From assembly GCF_002091675.1 (NCBI RefSeq), contig NZ_BDAE01000008.1:62001-126000 (forward strand): 64,000 nucleotides of DNA, read 5' to 3'. The notes beneath the pieces are model-generated. The model had not been told where the DNA came from and made no database searches. It saw only the letters and a list, made by a program, of their open reading frames with translations. Shown here piece by piece: positions 1 through 7,911 of this stretch. Within the stretch, counting starts at the first letter, position 1. Each line of letters starts with the position of its first letter. A program made the translations under genes and the position numbers. Origin of the DNA: Pseudomonas luteola NBRC 103146 (GTDB lineage Bacteria; Pseudomonadota; Gammaproteobacteria; Pseudomonadales; Pseudomonadaceae).

Positions 1-854
1 CGAACACGGCGCGTGCAAATGTCGTAACCAAAAGGAGGTGCAAACGAAATCGTACCGCGGTTCTGGCTGATCAGACTCAGCCACTGCCTGGGACGCATGG
101 CAAAGTCCTGGGTCCGCAGATAGTCAACGGACAGTTGGGACGCCATCGGGCCAAGGACAAATCCGACCAACCCCATGTCATGGTAGAACGGTAACCACGA
201 GACGCAGCGATCACCCGGCTGAACGCCCAGGCCATCTCGCGTAATGCCTTGCAGATTCGCCATCACAGCCCGCTGCGTTACAACGACACCACGTGGGAAA
301 CGGGTACTGCCGGAGGTGTACTGCAAATACGCGACCTCATCGGCACGGGAAGGCGCCAGCTCGACTGCTAGAAGTGGGCGCAGGGAGAGCTCTTTGGCCG
401 TACCGATGAATCGCATCGGCTGCTCAGCGGCCTCCTCGGCAAACTTGACTAACTCGGCCGGTGCGAATACGGCAGAGGCTTCGCAACTCTTGAGGAGTCC
501 CTTGAGTTTCTTGACGTAGATATCGTGACTGCCTAGCCCCGAGGGAATCGGCAGCGGAACAGGCACAAAGCCGCCGTACTGACAGCCGTAGAAAACCTCC
601 ATGAACGACAGGTCGGTGTCGGCGATCAGGGCAACCCGATCTCCCCGCTCAAGGCCCAAACCATGAAGCCGTTTAGCGACTTTGAGGGCCTCTCTTCTAA
701 GGGCACCGTACTGTACAACAGCCGTCAGGCGGCAACGGCCATCATAGAAGTTCAGCCCTGTTTCTCCTTCAGCTGCATAATCAAGCGCTTCCGACAACGT
801 CGAGAAGTCAGCCAGGCGCTGAGGTAAACCGTGTTGAGTTAGTGTTGCAGACAT
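1..854 (-). CDS. Fatty acyl-AMP ligase (AMP-binding enzyme), C-terminus cut by window edge
   Basis: Adenylate-forming enzyme that would activate a fatty acid as acyl-AMP, usually for transfer to an acyl carrier protein. The frame opens at ATG 854 and runs open off the left edge, so about the first 284 residues are visible. The ATP-binding loop LQYTSGSTRFPRGV lies near residue 177 and SWLPFYHDMGLVG near residue 217. The Arg after TSGST and the SWLPFYHDMG block are typical of fatty acyl-AMP ligases rather than acyl-CoA ligases (family knowledge). It is the outermost visible gene of the lipid locus; genes it is co-transcribed with would lie beyond the left edge. By position and type it could be the counterpart of the Caulobacter sphingolipid acyl-ACP synthetase AasR, which is an inference. 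Confidence 0.85.
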   Translation of the reverse strand, partial: MSATLTQHGLPQRLADFSTLSEALDYAAEGETGLNFYDGRCRLTAVVQYGALRREALKVAKRLHGLGLERGDRVALIADTDLSFMEVFYGCQYGGFVPVPLPIPSGLGSHDIYVKKLKGLLKSCEASAVFAPAELVKFAEEAAEQPMRFIGTAKELSLRPLLAVELAPSRADEVAYLQYTSGSTRFPRGVVVTQRAVMANLQGITRDGLGVQPGDRCVSWLPFYHDMGLVGFVLGPMASQLSVDYLRTQDFAMRPRQWLSLISQNRGTISFAPPFGYDICTRRV

Positions 855-911
855 GTACAGTTCGGCCATCCCTTTGGTCCTGCTTTCAGCACATCGCATG
901 CAGCGGGCCGA

Positions 912-1379
912 TCAGCAAGGCCAGCGGCGCATCAGTTCATCACGTAAATTAACGCTGTCGACCTCCTGAAGCTCAATTGATGAATTCAACTGAGGGGGTC
1001 CTGGCCAGGCACTATCACTGAACTCCCGGTCAGCCCAAGTACGGGGACTGTTGTAACGAGGTATTACATGAAAATGGACGTCTGGATCGACCATCATCAA
1101 CATTAGATAGTTCAGTTTGTCGTAGTTGAAGATAGTTTTTAAAGTACTTTCAATATCGACAGTAACGGCCTTGAGCTCTGCAAATGCTGCCGGACTCAAC
1201 TCGGCAAATGCCGTCACCCGCTCCTTGGCAATCAATACCAGAGAGCCCAACGTTACCTGCTGGGGTCGCAACAGCACCGCCCAATAGCGGTAATCGCGAA
1301 TCACGGTATCGGGAGCGCCAAACTTCTTCATGGTGGCGCTCAACGCATCAGTCGATTCCATCCAGGCCCCATTGATCAT
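912..1379 (-). CDS. HIT-family protein with altered histidine triad
   Basis: Small (155 aa) HIT-superfamily protein; relatives are nucleotide hydrolases or transferases acting on nucleotide phosphoanhydrides. Near residue 100 the sequence reads VDPDVHFHVIPRY, matching the H-x-H-x-H-x-x-P-R block of the family. The first triad histidine is replaced by Asp (GAC where CAC is expected), while the second and third, including the usual catalytic one, are kept. Start ATG 1379 is the longest choice; Met at 1361 is possible and neither has a strong ribosome-binding site. It sits 57 bp before the acyl-AMP ligase on the same strand, so the two may be co-transcribed. Substrate unknown. Confidence 0.8.
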   Translation of the reverse strand: MINGAWMESTDALSATMKKFGAPDTVIRDYRYWAVLLRPQQVTLGSLVLIAKERVTAFAELSPAAFAELKAVTVDIESTLKTIFNYDKLNYLMLMMVDPDVHFHVIPRYNSPRTWADREFSDSAWPGPPQLNSSIELQEVDSVNLRDELMRRWPC

Positions 1380-1587
1380 CGTATGATTAGGTTCGGCTAC
1401 GGAAGTTAAATGTTTATGCGCTGCTTTGAAAGCCTATTCGAATCACCAATGCTTGTTATTTTTTGAAACATCCGTAAACCATAAGCGCATAATCGTGCCG
1501 TGGGAAGAAGTAATGCGTGTATGTAAGGAAGCATGTTTCTAGTGCAACGCGAAGCATTGTTCAGCTAACCAAGCCAAAGGCCTTCAT

Positions 1588-2742
1588 GTGGACCAACTTA
1601 CTTCCGGGATCAAAGGAACAATCGAAGTCAGACCGGTTGTCAGCAAGACGGATATGGCGATCTTTATCGGTTTCCCGGGCCGCCTCTACAAGAGCGACCC
1701 GAATTGGGTCGAACCTTTGCATTTCGAGCGCCACGAGCACCTCTCCCGAAAAAATCCCGTATTCGAACATTTGAAATGGCGGGCCTGGATCGCCTGGTCA
1801 GGCCACGAGCCGGTAGGACGTATCACAGCGCAGGTGGATACGCTCCATCGAGAGCGTCATGGTCAGGACACCGGTCACTTCGGCATGCTTGAAGCCATTG
1901 ATAATCCGACCGTCTTTCAGGCACTGATCGATACGGCTGAAGCCTGGCTGCTCGAGCAAGGCGCTCGTCGTATTACAGGCCCCTTCAGCCTGACCATCAA
2001 TGAAGAGAGTGGCCTTCTCGTCGAAGGCTTCGATACACCGCCAATGTTCATGATGAGCCATGGCCACCCTTACTACAGCCAGCAGCTGGAGAATAATGGC
2101 TACCGGCCCGCTGCCGATCTTCTGGCGTACTGGATGCGTACGGACGAGCTCGACTTCACGCCGACCATGCGCCGGATGATGGATCGCTACCGTGGGCGGG
2201 TTCGCATCCGAACGCTGGACCGTAGCCGTTTCGCCGAAGAAATGCAGACGCTGCGCGATATCTTCAACGATGCCTGGGCCAACAACTGGGGCTTCGTTCC
2301 CTTTACCGAAGCCGAGTTCCGGGAGATGGGTAATAACCTCAAGCTGCTGGTGCCCGATGACCTGCTGTACATCGCCGAAGTAGATGGCAAGCCCAGCGCA
2401 TTCATCATTGCCCTGCCCAACCTGAATGAAGTGATCAGGCCACTTAACGGCAAACTCCTGCTCTTTGGCTGGCTGCGTCTGCTGTGGCGACTGAAGATTC
2501 GCAAGCCAACCACGGCTCGTGTACCGTTGATGGGGGTACGTCAGGAACATCAATTCAGCCGCCTCGGTCCTACGCTGGCGCTGCTCCTGATCGAAGCGCT
2601 CAAACCACCCTTCGTCAGGCACGGCCTCGAAGCCCTGGAGATGTCCTGGATTCTGGAAAGCAATACCGGCATGCGCACTATTCTCGAGCAGATTGGCACC
2701 CACCAGTACAAGCGATACCGCGTTTATGAAAAGCAGCTCTGA
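1588..2742 (+). CDS. GNAT-fold N-acyltransferase resembling bacterial ceramide synthase (bCerS-like)
   Basis: 384-residue protein of the family often annotated as 'dATP pyrophosphohydrolase' or GNAT N-acetyltransferase, to which the Caulobacter ceramide synthase bCerS belongs (from memory). Such an enzyme would N-acylate 3-ketosphinganine. The recognisable parts are an N-terminal block FIGFPGRLYKSDPNWVEPL, a central GPFSLTINEESGLLVEGF block and a C-terminal EALEMSWILESNTGMR block characteristic of these large two-lobed acyltransferases. The start is GTG 1588, preceded by AAAGG at a good distance; an in-frame ATG at 1654 would remove conserved-looking sequence. The next gene starts inside this one (ATG 2726), so the two are probably translationally coupled. 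The assignment to ceramide synthesis depends on the neighbours and is not proven by sequence alone. Confidence 0.72.
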   Translation: MDQLTSGIKGTIEVRPVVSKTDMAIFIGFPGRLYKSDPNWVEPLHFERHEHLSRKNPVFEHLKWRAWIAWSGHEPVGRITAQVDTLHRERHGQDTGHFGMLEAIDNPTVFQALIDTAEAWLLEQGARRITGPFSLTINEESGLLVEGFDTPPMFMMSHGHPYYSQQLENNGYRPAADLLAYWMRTDELDFTPTMRRMMDRYRGRVRIRTLDRSRFAEEMQTLRDIFNDAWANNWGFVPFTEAEFREMGNNLKLLVPDDLLYIAEVDGKPSAFIIALPNLNEVIRPLNGKLLLFGWLRLLWRLKIRKPTTARVPLMGVRQEHQFSRLGPTLALLLIEALKPPFVRHGLEALEMSWILESNTGMRTILEQIGTHQYKRYRVYEKQL

Positions 2743-3556
2743 ATCCAAACCCTTTTCGGCACTGATTCTGGCTGCTGACCGACATGACGGGGACGCAGTG
2801 GCAACGGCGGCCGGTGTGGACTGCAAGGCATTGGCAACCGTAGACGGCATTCCAATGGTTCGCCGCGTGACTAGCACCCTGCGCTCAAGCCCTCTGGTGG
2901 AGCGCATTACGCTCATAGGCCCTACCCGCGCCCTGTTGCGCCAGGAACCTCAGGTAGAAGCATGGCTGCAAGCCGGTGAAATCAACTGGCTGAGCCATGC
3001 TAACTCTCCCAGCGCCAGCGCCGCGCTCGGTCTTGAGGCGGAAGATCCAACGCAACCGGTGTTATTGACGACTGCCGACCATGCACTGTTGACGCCGGAC
3101 ATAGTCGATTACTTCCTGACCGAGGCCCGGCGCAGCGGATGTGACTTTGTGGTGGGCGTTGCTCGCCTGGAAACAGTCAAGGCGCGCTTTCCCGGAAATC
3201 GCCGTACGGCGATCAAGCTCAAGGACGGCCCTTTCTGTGGCTGCAACCTGTTTGCGTTTATGACGGAGCGTGGTCATCAGCTGGCTCCCTTCTGGAGACG
3301 GATCGAGCAGGAGCGCAAGCGACCATGGCGAGTCATCACGGGTGCTTTGGGCTGGACGGCAGTGCTTCGCTACCTGGCGGGAACGTTGACCTTGGAGCAG
3401 GCGCTGGAGCGGTTGTCACGCAAACTGAACATGCGAATTGGCGCGGTGGTGTTGCCCTTCGCCGAGGCCGCAGTTGATGTGGATACGCCAGCGGACCGTC
3501 AACTGGTAGAGACGATCCTGGCGGAAAGAGTTGGGCGTGAAGCGGCTCAGTATTGA
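2726..3556 (+). CDS. MobA-like nucleotidyltransferase of the lipid locus
   Basis: 276-residue protein with an NTP-transferase (MobA-like) fold. The N-terminus has LILAADRHDGD followed by CKALATVDGIPM, a degenerate form of the nucleotide-binding loop with its lysine. A second signature, LLTTADHALL, lies near residue 117 where the metal-binding Asp of the family sits. The start ATG 2726 overlaps the end of the preceding acyltransferase by 17 bp, indicating translational coupling, and better fits family length than an upstream Met at 2693. Its last codons fall inside a palindrome shared with the convergent gene. It could make an activated head group for the membrane-bound CDP-alcohol transferase downstream (inference). 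Molybdenum-cofactor biosynthesis is unlikely in this context. Confidence 0.75.
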   Translation: MKSSSESKPFSALILAADRHDGDAVATAAGVDCKALATVDGIPMVRRVTSTLRSSPLVERITLIGPTRALLRQEPQVEAWLQAGEINWLSHANSPSASAALGLEAEDPTQPVLLTTADHALLTPDIVDYFLTEARRSGCDFVVGVARLETVKARFPGNRRTAIKLKDGPFCGCNLFAFMTERGHQLAPFWRRIEQERKRPWRVITGALGWTAVLRYLAGTLTLEQALERLSRKLNMRIGAVVLPFAEAAVDVDTPADRQLVETILAERVGREAAQY

Positions 3557-3561
3557 GCCGC
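3542..3561. terminator. Palindrome overlapping the ends of two convergent genes
   Basis: GCGGCTCAGTATTGAGCCGC, two 8-bp arms around a 4-nt loop. It contains the last four codons and stop of both convergent genes, so each protein ends in the same residues (AAQY). No T-tract follows on either strand, so intrinsic termination is uncertain. Confidence 0.6.
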
Positions 3562-4329
3562 CGCTGATGTCGCCATCTGCCAGGTATGCACCTTGTGCTT
3601 GGCAGCTTCGAGATCCTGGGGGAAATCCAGCTCGCCCCAGCTCAGTCCTTCGATGGACTGTACGTAAACCTGGCCGGTCTGCTGAGCGATTTCATCGATA
3701 ATGCTCAGATACCAGCGTTGCAGGGCTTCAGGCTTGCGCATGTTGTCTTCAAGCGCCTTGCGAAACAGAACGCCCCCCTCCGGCTGGAAGTACATCATGC
3801 CGATTGATTCGCCATTGACCGTTGGCAACGGCAACGTCTTGCCCACACGCATCAGCTGATCGCCTTCGAGACAGACCTTCATATCATCGCTGTCATAAGA
3901 GGGCTTGCGGTCGATGGCCAGTGTGATAGGCCGCGGCGACGCACCCAAAAGACGCTTGAGTACCGGTAGATCAAACAGCGTATCGCCATTGAGTAGCAGA
4001 AAATCATCACGCATGGCTTCACGCGCCATCCAGCAACTGGCCAGGTTATCCGCCACCTCATAAAAGGGATTGAACAGCGTGTGGATGACACCTGCACCAT
4101 AACGGTCGCTCAATACGCGCTCTACCTGACCCGCCTCATAGCCTACAACAACCGTAATGTCTTCTATTCCAGCGGCCATCAGACCATCGATCTGCCACTC
4201 GATGACCGTACGCCCCTCAAGCTCGATAAGGCACTTGGGCTTGTTTTCGGTATAAGGAAGAAGCCGACGTCCTTGCCCCGCACTTAAAATGATCGCCCGA
4301 CGGGGCTCATTCCGTTCAAGATGATTCAA
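3547..4329 (-). CDS. Sugar/choline-phosphate nucleotidyltransferase (LicC/RfbA-type)
   Basis: 260-residue nucleotidyltransferase that would couple an NTP (probably CTP) with a phosphorylated head group. Near residue 14 it has the classic loop LSAGQGRRLLPYTENKPKCL, and near residue 112 LLLNGDTLFD, containing the metal-binding Asp. Overall length and the NKPKCL block resemble LicC-type phosphocholine cytidylyltransferases. It is transcribed against the rest of the cluster and meets the preceding gene tail to tail with a 10-bp overlap. Together with the downstream CDP-alcohol phosphotransferase it suggests activation of a polar head group for a membrane lipid. The actual substrate cannot be read from sequence. 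Confidence 0.82.
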   Translation of the reverse strand: MNHLERNEPRRAIILSAGQGRRLLPYTENKPKCLIELEGRTVIEWQIDGLMAAGIEDITVVVGYEAGQVERVLSDRYGAGVIHTLFNPFYEVADNLASCWMAREAMRDDFLLLNGDTLFDLPVLKRLLGASPRPITLAIDRKPSYDSDDMKVCLEGDQLMRVGKTLPLPTVNGESIGMMYFQPEGGVLFRKALEDNMRKPEALQRWYLSIIDEIAQQTGQVYVQSIEGLSWGELDFPQDLEAAKHKVHTWQMATSAAAQY

Positions 4330-4477
4330 TGCCGTCTCCTAACAGGAAGGAACTTAACCACCTCGAAGCAGCCAAACCCCGGCCAAACATTTAAGGATGG
4401 TTATTCAGCCAGTTACGTATGAATAAACGGTATAGTAACCGGCGGGTGTTTTGGAACCACAGAAGGCTCCAGAGTTC

Positions 4478-5551
4478 ATGCGTCTAATTGAGCGTTATGT
4501 TATCTCCGAGGTATGCCGTCCTTTACTGGCCATGGTGGGAATTCTCACCTTCATTTTTGCCAGCTACTCCTCGGAACGCTATCTGGCTGAAGCTGCGAAT
4601 GGCACGTTGGCACTGAGTGTCGTTCTGGATATCGTCTATTACAAGGTACTTATTGCGCTCGAAGTGCTTGTCCCTGTAGCGCTTTATGTCGCGGTCGTCC
4701 TGAGCCTGGGACGTTTGTACCACGATACGGAAATGACGGCTATTGCTGCATCAGGTGTCAGCCCGCTGCGCCTGTATAAAGCCATCCTGTTGATTGCGCT
4801 GCCCGTTGCGATCGCCGTTGCCTGTCTTTCCCTCTATGGCCGACCCTGGGCATATGACGACGCTTATCGACTCGAACAGCAGTCCAAAACGGATCTGGAC
4901 GTCAATCATTTGCAGGCCGAACGCTTCAACGTCAATGAAGACAATGGTCGGATGATCCTGGCAAAACACATCGAGCCTGACTCAGGCGCGTTAAAGGATG
5001 TGCTGATCTACGACAGCGGCGCAGAAAGAGCCCACCTGTTCAGGGCCCGCCAAGCATTGATTACAGACCCTAATCCGGAAGACCCTGTTCTGTCCTTGGA
5101 ACAGGGTACTGCCTACTCGCTGGAGCGCCAGGGCAGCCGGGACCAGACCATGCTTTTCAAGGATATGACCCTGCACTTGGCGCCGGTTGCACAAACAGCC
5201 GAGTATCGCCGCAAGGCCGCACCCAGCAGTGCACTGGCAGCTTCGTCAGCCTTATCTGATCAGGCAGAGCTGCAATGGCGCCAGACCCGAGGCATCACCA
5301 CCCTACTGCTGGCACTTTTTGCCATACCACTTAGCTATACCGCTCCCCGCAAGGGCCGTTTTGCGAGAATGCTACCGGTCACGGCAGCATTTGCTCTGGT
5401 TTTCTATGCCAGCGACATTTGCCGGAGCATGGTTGGCAATGGCTCGCTGCCCCTCTTTCCCGGCATGTGGCTGATCCCGATTCTCATGACGCTGGCGCTG
5501 CTTGTCGCCATCCGGCGGGACGTAGGCAAGAAGCGGATCCGCACGGCATGA
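4478..5551 (+). CDS. LptF/YjgP-family permease
   Basis: Inner-membrane permease of the LptF/LptG family, 357 residues. These proteins have six transmembrane helices and a periplasmic beta-jellyroll domain and, with the LptB ATPase, extract lipid from the inner membrane. Here hydrophobic segments lie at the N-terminus, at about residues 45-120, and in a C-terminal block of three helices, with the periplasmic region between. ATG 4478 (MRLIERYVISEV) matches the usual LptF N-terminus; a TTG at 4451 would add nine residues. It overlaps the next permease gene (ATGA). Being embedded in lipid-synthesis genes rather than next to an aminopeptidase A gene, as canonical lptFG usually are in Pseudomonas, it is probably a paralogue moving another lipid (inference). 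Confidence 0.88.
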   Translation: MRLIERYVISEVCRPLLAMVGILTFIFASYSSERYLAEAANGTLALSVVLDIVYYKVLIALEVLVPVALYVAVVLSLGRLYHDTEMTAIAASGVSPLRLYKAILLIALPVAIAVACLSLYGRPWAYDDAYRLEQQSKTDLDVNHLQAERFNVNEDNGRMILAKHIEPDSGALKDVLIYDSGAERAHLFRARQALITDPNPEDPVLSLEQGTAYSLERQGSRDQTMLFKDMTLHLAPVAQTAEYRRKAAPSSALAASSALSDQAELQWRQTRGITTLLLALFAIPLSYTAPRKGRFARMLPVTAAFALVFYASDICRSMVGNGSLPLFPGMWLIPILMTLALLVAIRRDVGKKRIRTA

Positions 5552-6621
5552 AGATCATTGATAAATATCTGTTGCAGTCCCTCTTCATGGGTTTCATAGC
5601 CGCTGCCGCATTGTTACTGCCACTGTTCAGCACCCTGGACCTTGTCGGGGAGCTTGATGACATCGGCGGAGATTACCGGCTTGTCCAGGCCATTGAGGTA
5701 GTCGCCATGACGCTGCCTCGACGCATGGTCGAACTCGGCCCCTTCATTGCCTTGCTGGGCGGTATCGCTGCACTGGGGCAGCTGGCTCTGACGCAAGAGC
5801 TCAACACGCTGCGTGCTGCTGGCATCTCTGCTGCTCGTATCGGGCTGAGTACCGTGTTGGCCGGCGCACTGCTTGCGGTAGCACTGGCGGCAATCGATGA
5901 GTTTGCTGCCTCGCCTCTTCAGCAAAGCGCTATTCAGCTACGTGCACATGCCATTGCCTCAGTCGAAGGGAATGGCAAGGATGGCAGCATCTGGGGGCGT
6001 AAGGACCAGCAGTTCGTTCGTGTAGGCGGGCTGCGCCTGGGACGGATTCCTACCCATATCGAAGTGTTCAGCTTTGACGGCGACCAGGTACTCAAGGAAT
6101 ATCTGTTTGCCAACTATGCCGACATTCAGCCCAAGGGAATATGGCAGCTGCATGATGTGACGGTAAAGCGCTGGGTCGATGGTGACGAGACGGTCGAGCA
6201 CATGGATCAGATGATTTGGCAATCAGTGCTGCCTGAAACGCGCCTGCAGGAGGTTGCGCTTCCGGCGGACAGTCTTTCTTCCCGGCAGCTCTACCACTAC
6301 ATCGAATTCCTGAAGGGTACCGCGCAACCATCGGCCCAGTATGAAGTGGCCTTATGGGAAAAGCTTGGAACACCTTTGCTGACCCTGGCCATGATACTGC
6401 TGGCAGTGCCTTTTTCATTTAGCCAGGTACGCTCCACCGGGCTGGGCAGCAAGCTGGCCCTTGGCGCAGTGACGGGGCTGCTGGTTTATCTGACCAATCA
6501 GATTATTGTAAACCTGGGCATTCTGTTCGGACTTGTTCCTGTTCTGGTGGGAACCGTTCCGGCGCTGTTAATGCTGGTATTCTCGATGAGCCTGATTTTT
6601 CGGCTCGACAGAAAACGATAA
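5548..6621 (+). CDS. LptG/YjgQ-family permease
   Basis: Second half of the permease pair, 357 residues, starting MKIIDKYLLQSLFMGF, the typical LptG N-terminus. N-terminal helices and a periplasmic domain with the family's WGR, QFVRV and WQLHDV patches are followed by C-terminal helices containing the PFSFSQVRSTGLG loop. Its ATG lies in the stop of the preceding gene (ATGA), so the two are translationally coupled and presumably form a heterodimer. No dedicated LptB-type ATPase is encoded in the window; the pair would need the general LptB or one encoded elsewhere. Co-location with the acyltransferase, lipid kinase and CDP-alcohol transferase suggests export of the lipid made by this locus. Confidence 0.88.
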   Translation: MKIIDKYLLQSLFMGFIAAAALLLPLFSTLDLVGELDDIGGDYRLVQAIEVVAMTLPRRMVELGPFIALLGGIAALGQLALTQELNTLRAAGISAARIGLSTVLAGALLAVALAAIDEFAASPLQQSAIQLRAHAIASVEGNGKDGSIWGRKDQQFVRVGGLRLGRIPTHIEVFSFDGDQVLKEYLFANYADIQPKGIWQLHDVTVKRWVDGDETVEHMDQMIWQSVLPETRLQEVALPADSLSSRQLYHYIEFLKGTAQPSAQYEVALWEKLGTPLLTLAMILLAVPFSFSQVRSTGLGSKLALGAVTGLLVYLTNQIIVNLGILFGLVPVLVGTVPALLMLVFSMSLIFRLDRKR

Positions 6622-6726
6622 GGCGGCACGAAAGGCTGCCAAACAGGCTGCGGCCCTCGTCAGACAGGGCTCGCAAGGCTTAATAATTTAAATAACACAT
6701 CCATTGCGTGGACTAAGGCAGAACTT

Positions 6727-7911
6727 ATGACGATACAGGTCCATCTGGTAGGCCGTTGCGAGGTGATCTTGTGGGGCCTGACCTCACGGGAGCGGCTGCG
6801 AAGAATCCTGAAGAAATTTCCCAAGGCGCATCTGGCCAGCCCCGGCGAAGCGCTTCCTGCTGAAGGTGATGTTCTGCTGCTGCGCGAGGATTACCTTTAC
6901 GATGACCGGGTATTAAGAGGATTGCTGGATACCCAAGACGTTGCCTTGCAGGACCCTCGGGATGGCGCGGTTGTCGCGGCCCGACTCTCCGCCTCGCGCT
7001 TGTCTGGCGTGGCCGACCTGAATGCACCTGCTGTCGCTCAGCTACGTCCTGCGCAACCTGACACCGTAGCCTCCGGCCTACAGACCCAGCTGCGCAAGTT
7101 CGATCAGCCTTGGGTAGCAAGAATCACCCAAAGCAACCGCCAGCACCTGGAAAAGTCCTTGTTCAATGGTGCGTACAAGGGTGTAACGGACTTTATCACC
7201 CGCGGCGTCTGGCCTGTGCCGGCACGCTGGGTAACCCACCTGTGTGTTCGTCTGGGCCTGAGTCCTAACCACGTCACGACCGCCAGTTATGTGCTGGCCA
7301 TCCTGGCCGGTTGGTGGTTTTGGAACGGGCAGTTCGGCCTGGGCCTGATCGCAGGCTGGATCATGACCTTTCTCGACACCGTGGACGGCAAACTTGCCCG
7401 CGTAACGGTAACCTCGACCCGCTTTGGCAATATTTTCGACCACGCCCTCGACATCGTGCACCCGCCGCTCTGGTACATCGCCTGGGGTATGGGGCTTGCT
7501 GCAACCTGGAGCTACAGCCTGCCGCTTTCTTTAGTGTTCTGGGCCATCTTTATTGGCTATGTAGCAGGACGCCTGTGCGAAGGCTCGTTCAAGTTTGCCG
7601 CCCCTTTTTCGATGTTCCTCTGGAAACCCTTCGACTCGCTGAACCGACTGGTTACGGCCCGCCGCAATCCTAATCTCTTGCTGCTTACGTTGGCATGGGC
7701 TGCTGGGGCCAATGATGTGGGACTGCTACTGGTGGCAGCCTGGACAGTCATCTCGACGCTTGTTCTGGCGTGGCGCGTCATATGGGCCATTACGTTGCGG
7801 CGACGCGGTGCTGAATTGCAGCCGTGGTTGAGCCAGATCGATCTCAAGGCTGAAGGACATCGTCCGGTGGTTCGGCTGTTTGCTCCCCGCTCCGGGCTGG
7901 CCGATGCCTGA
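6727..7911 (+). CDS. CDP-alcohol phosphatidyltransferase family protein with N-terminal extension
   Basis: Integral membrane phosphotransferase that joins a CDP-activated alcohol to a second alcohol. The full signature D-G-x2-A-R-x8-G-x3-D-x3-D is present, starting with DGKLAR near residue 220. It is followed by hydrophobic segments with a cytosolic-facing EGSFKFAAPF loop. The first 150 residues are not part of the core fold and look like a soluble extension with no metal-binding motif; I do not recognise it. Total length 394 aa is well above the usual 180-250. Its stop overlaps the start of the lipid kinase by 8 bp. In this setting it would add a phospho-head group to the lipid made by the cluster; the acceptor is unknown. 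Confidence 0.85.
   Translation: MTIQVHLVGRCEVILWGLTSRERLRRILKKFPKAHLASPGEALPAEGDVLLLREDYLYDDRVLRGLLDTQDVALQDPRDGAVVAARLSASRLSGVADLNAPAVAQLRPAQPDTVASGLQTQLRKFDQPWVARITQSNRQHLEKSLFNGAYKGVTDFITRGVWPVPARWVTHLCVRLGLSPNHVTTASYVLAILAGWWFWNGQFGLGLIAGWIMTFLDTVDGKLARVTVTSTRFGNIFDHALDIVHPPLWYIAWGMGLAATWSYSLPLSLVFWAIFIGYVAGRLCEGSFKFAAPFSMFLWKPFDSLNRLVTARRNPNLLLLTLAWAAGANDVGLLLVAAWTVISTLVLAWRVIWAITLRRRGAELQPWLSQIDLKAEGHRPVVRLFAPRSGLADA

Noticed and set aside
1798-2916. Long reverse-strand open frame (372 codons) opposite the bCerS-like gene
   Set aside because: Antisense shadow of a well-supported gene; its residues show no family motif and it lacks a ribosome-binding site.
2726-3556. True MobA (molybdenum cofactor guanylyltransferase)
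   Set aside because: The nucleotide loop is degenerate and the gene is coupled to a lipid acyltransferase gene; the molybdenum enzyme MocA is at 41608.
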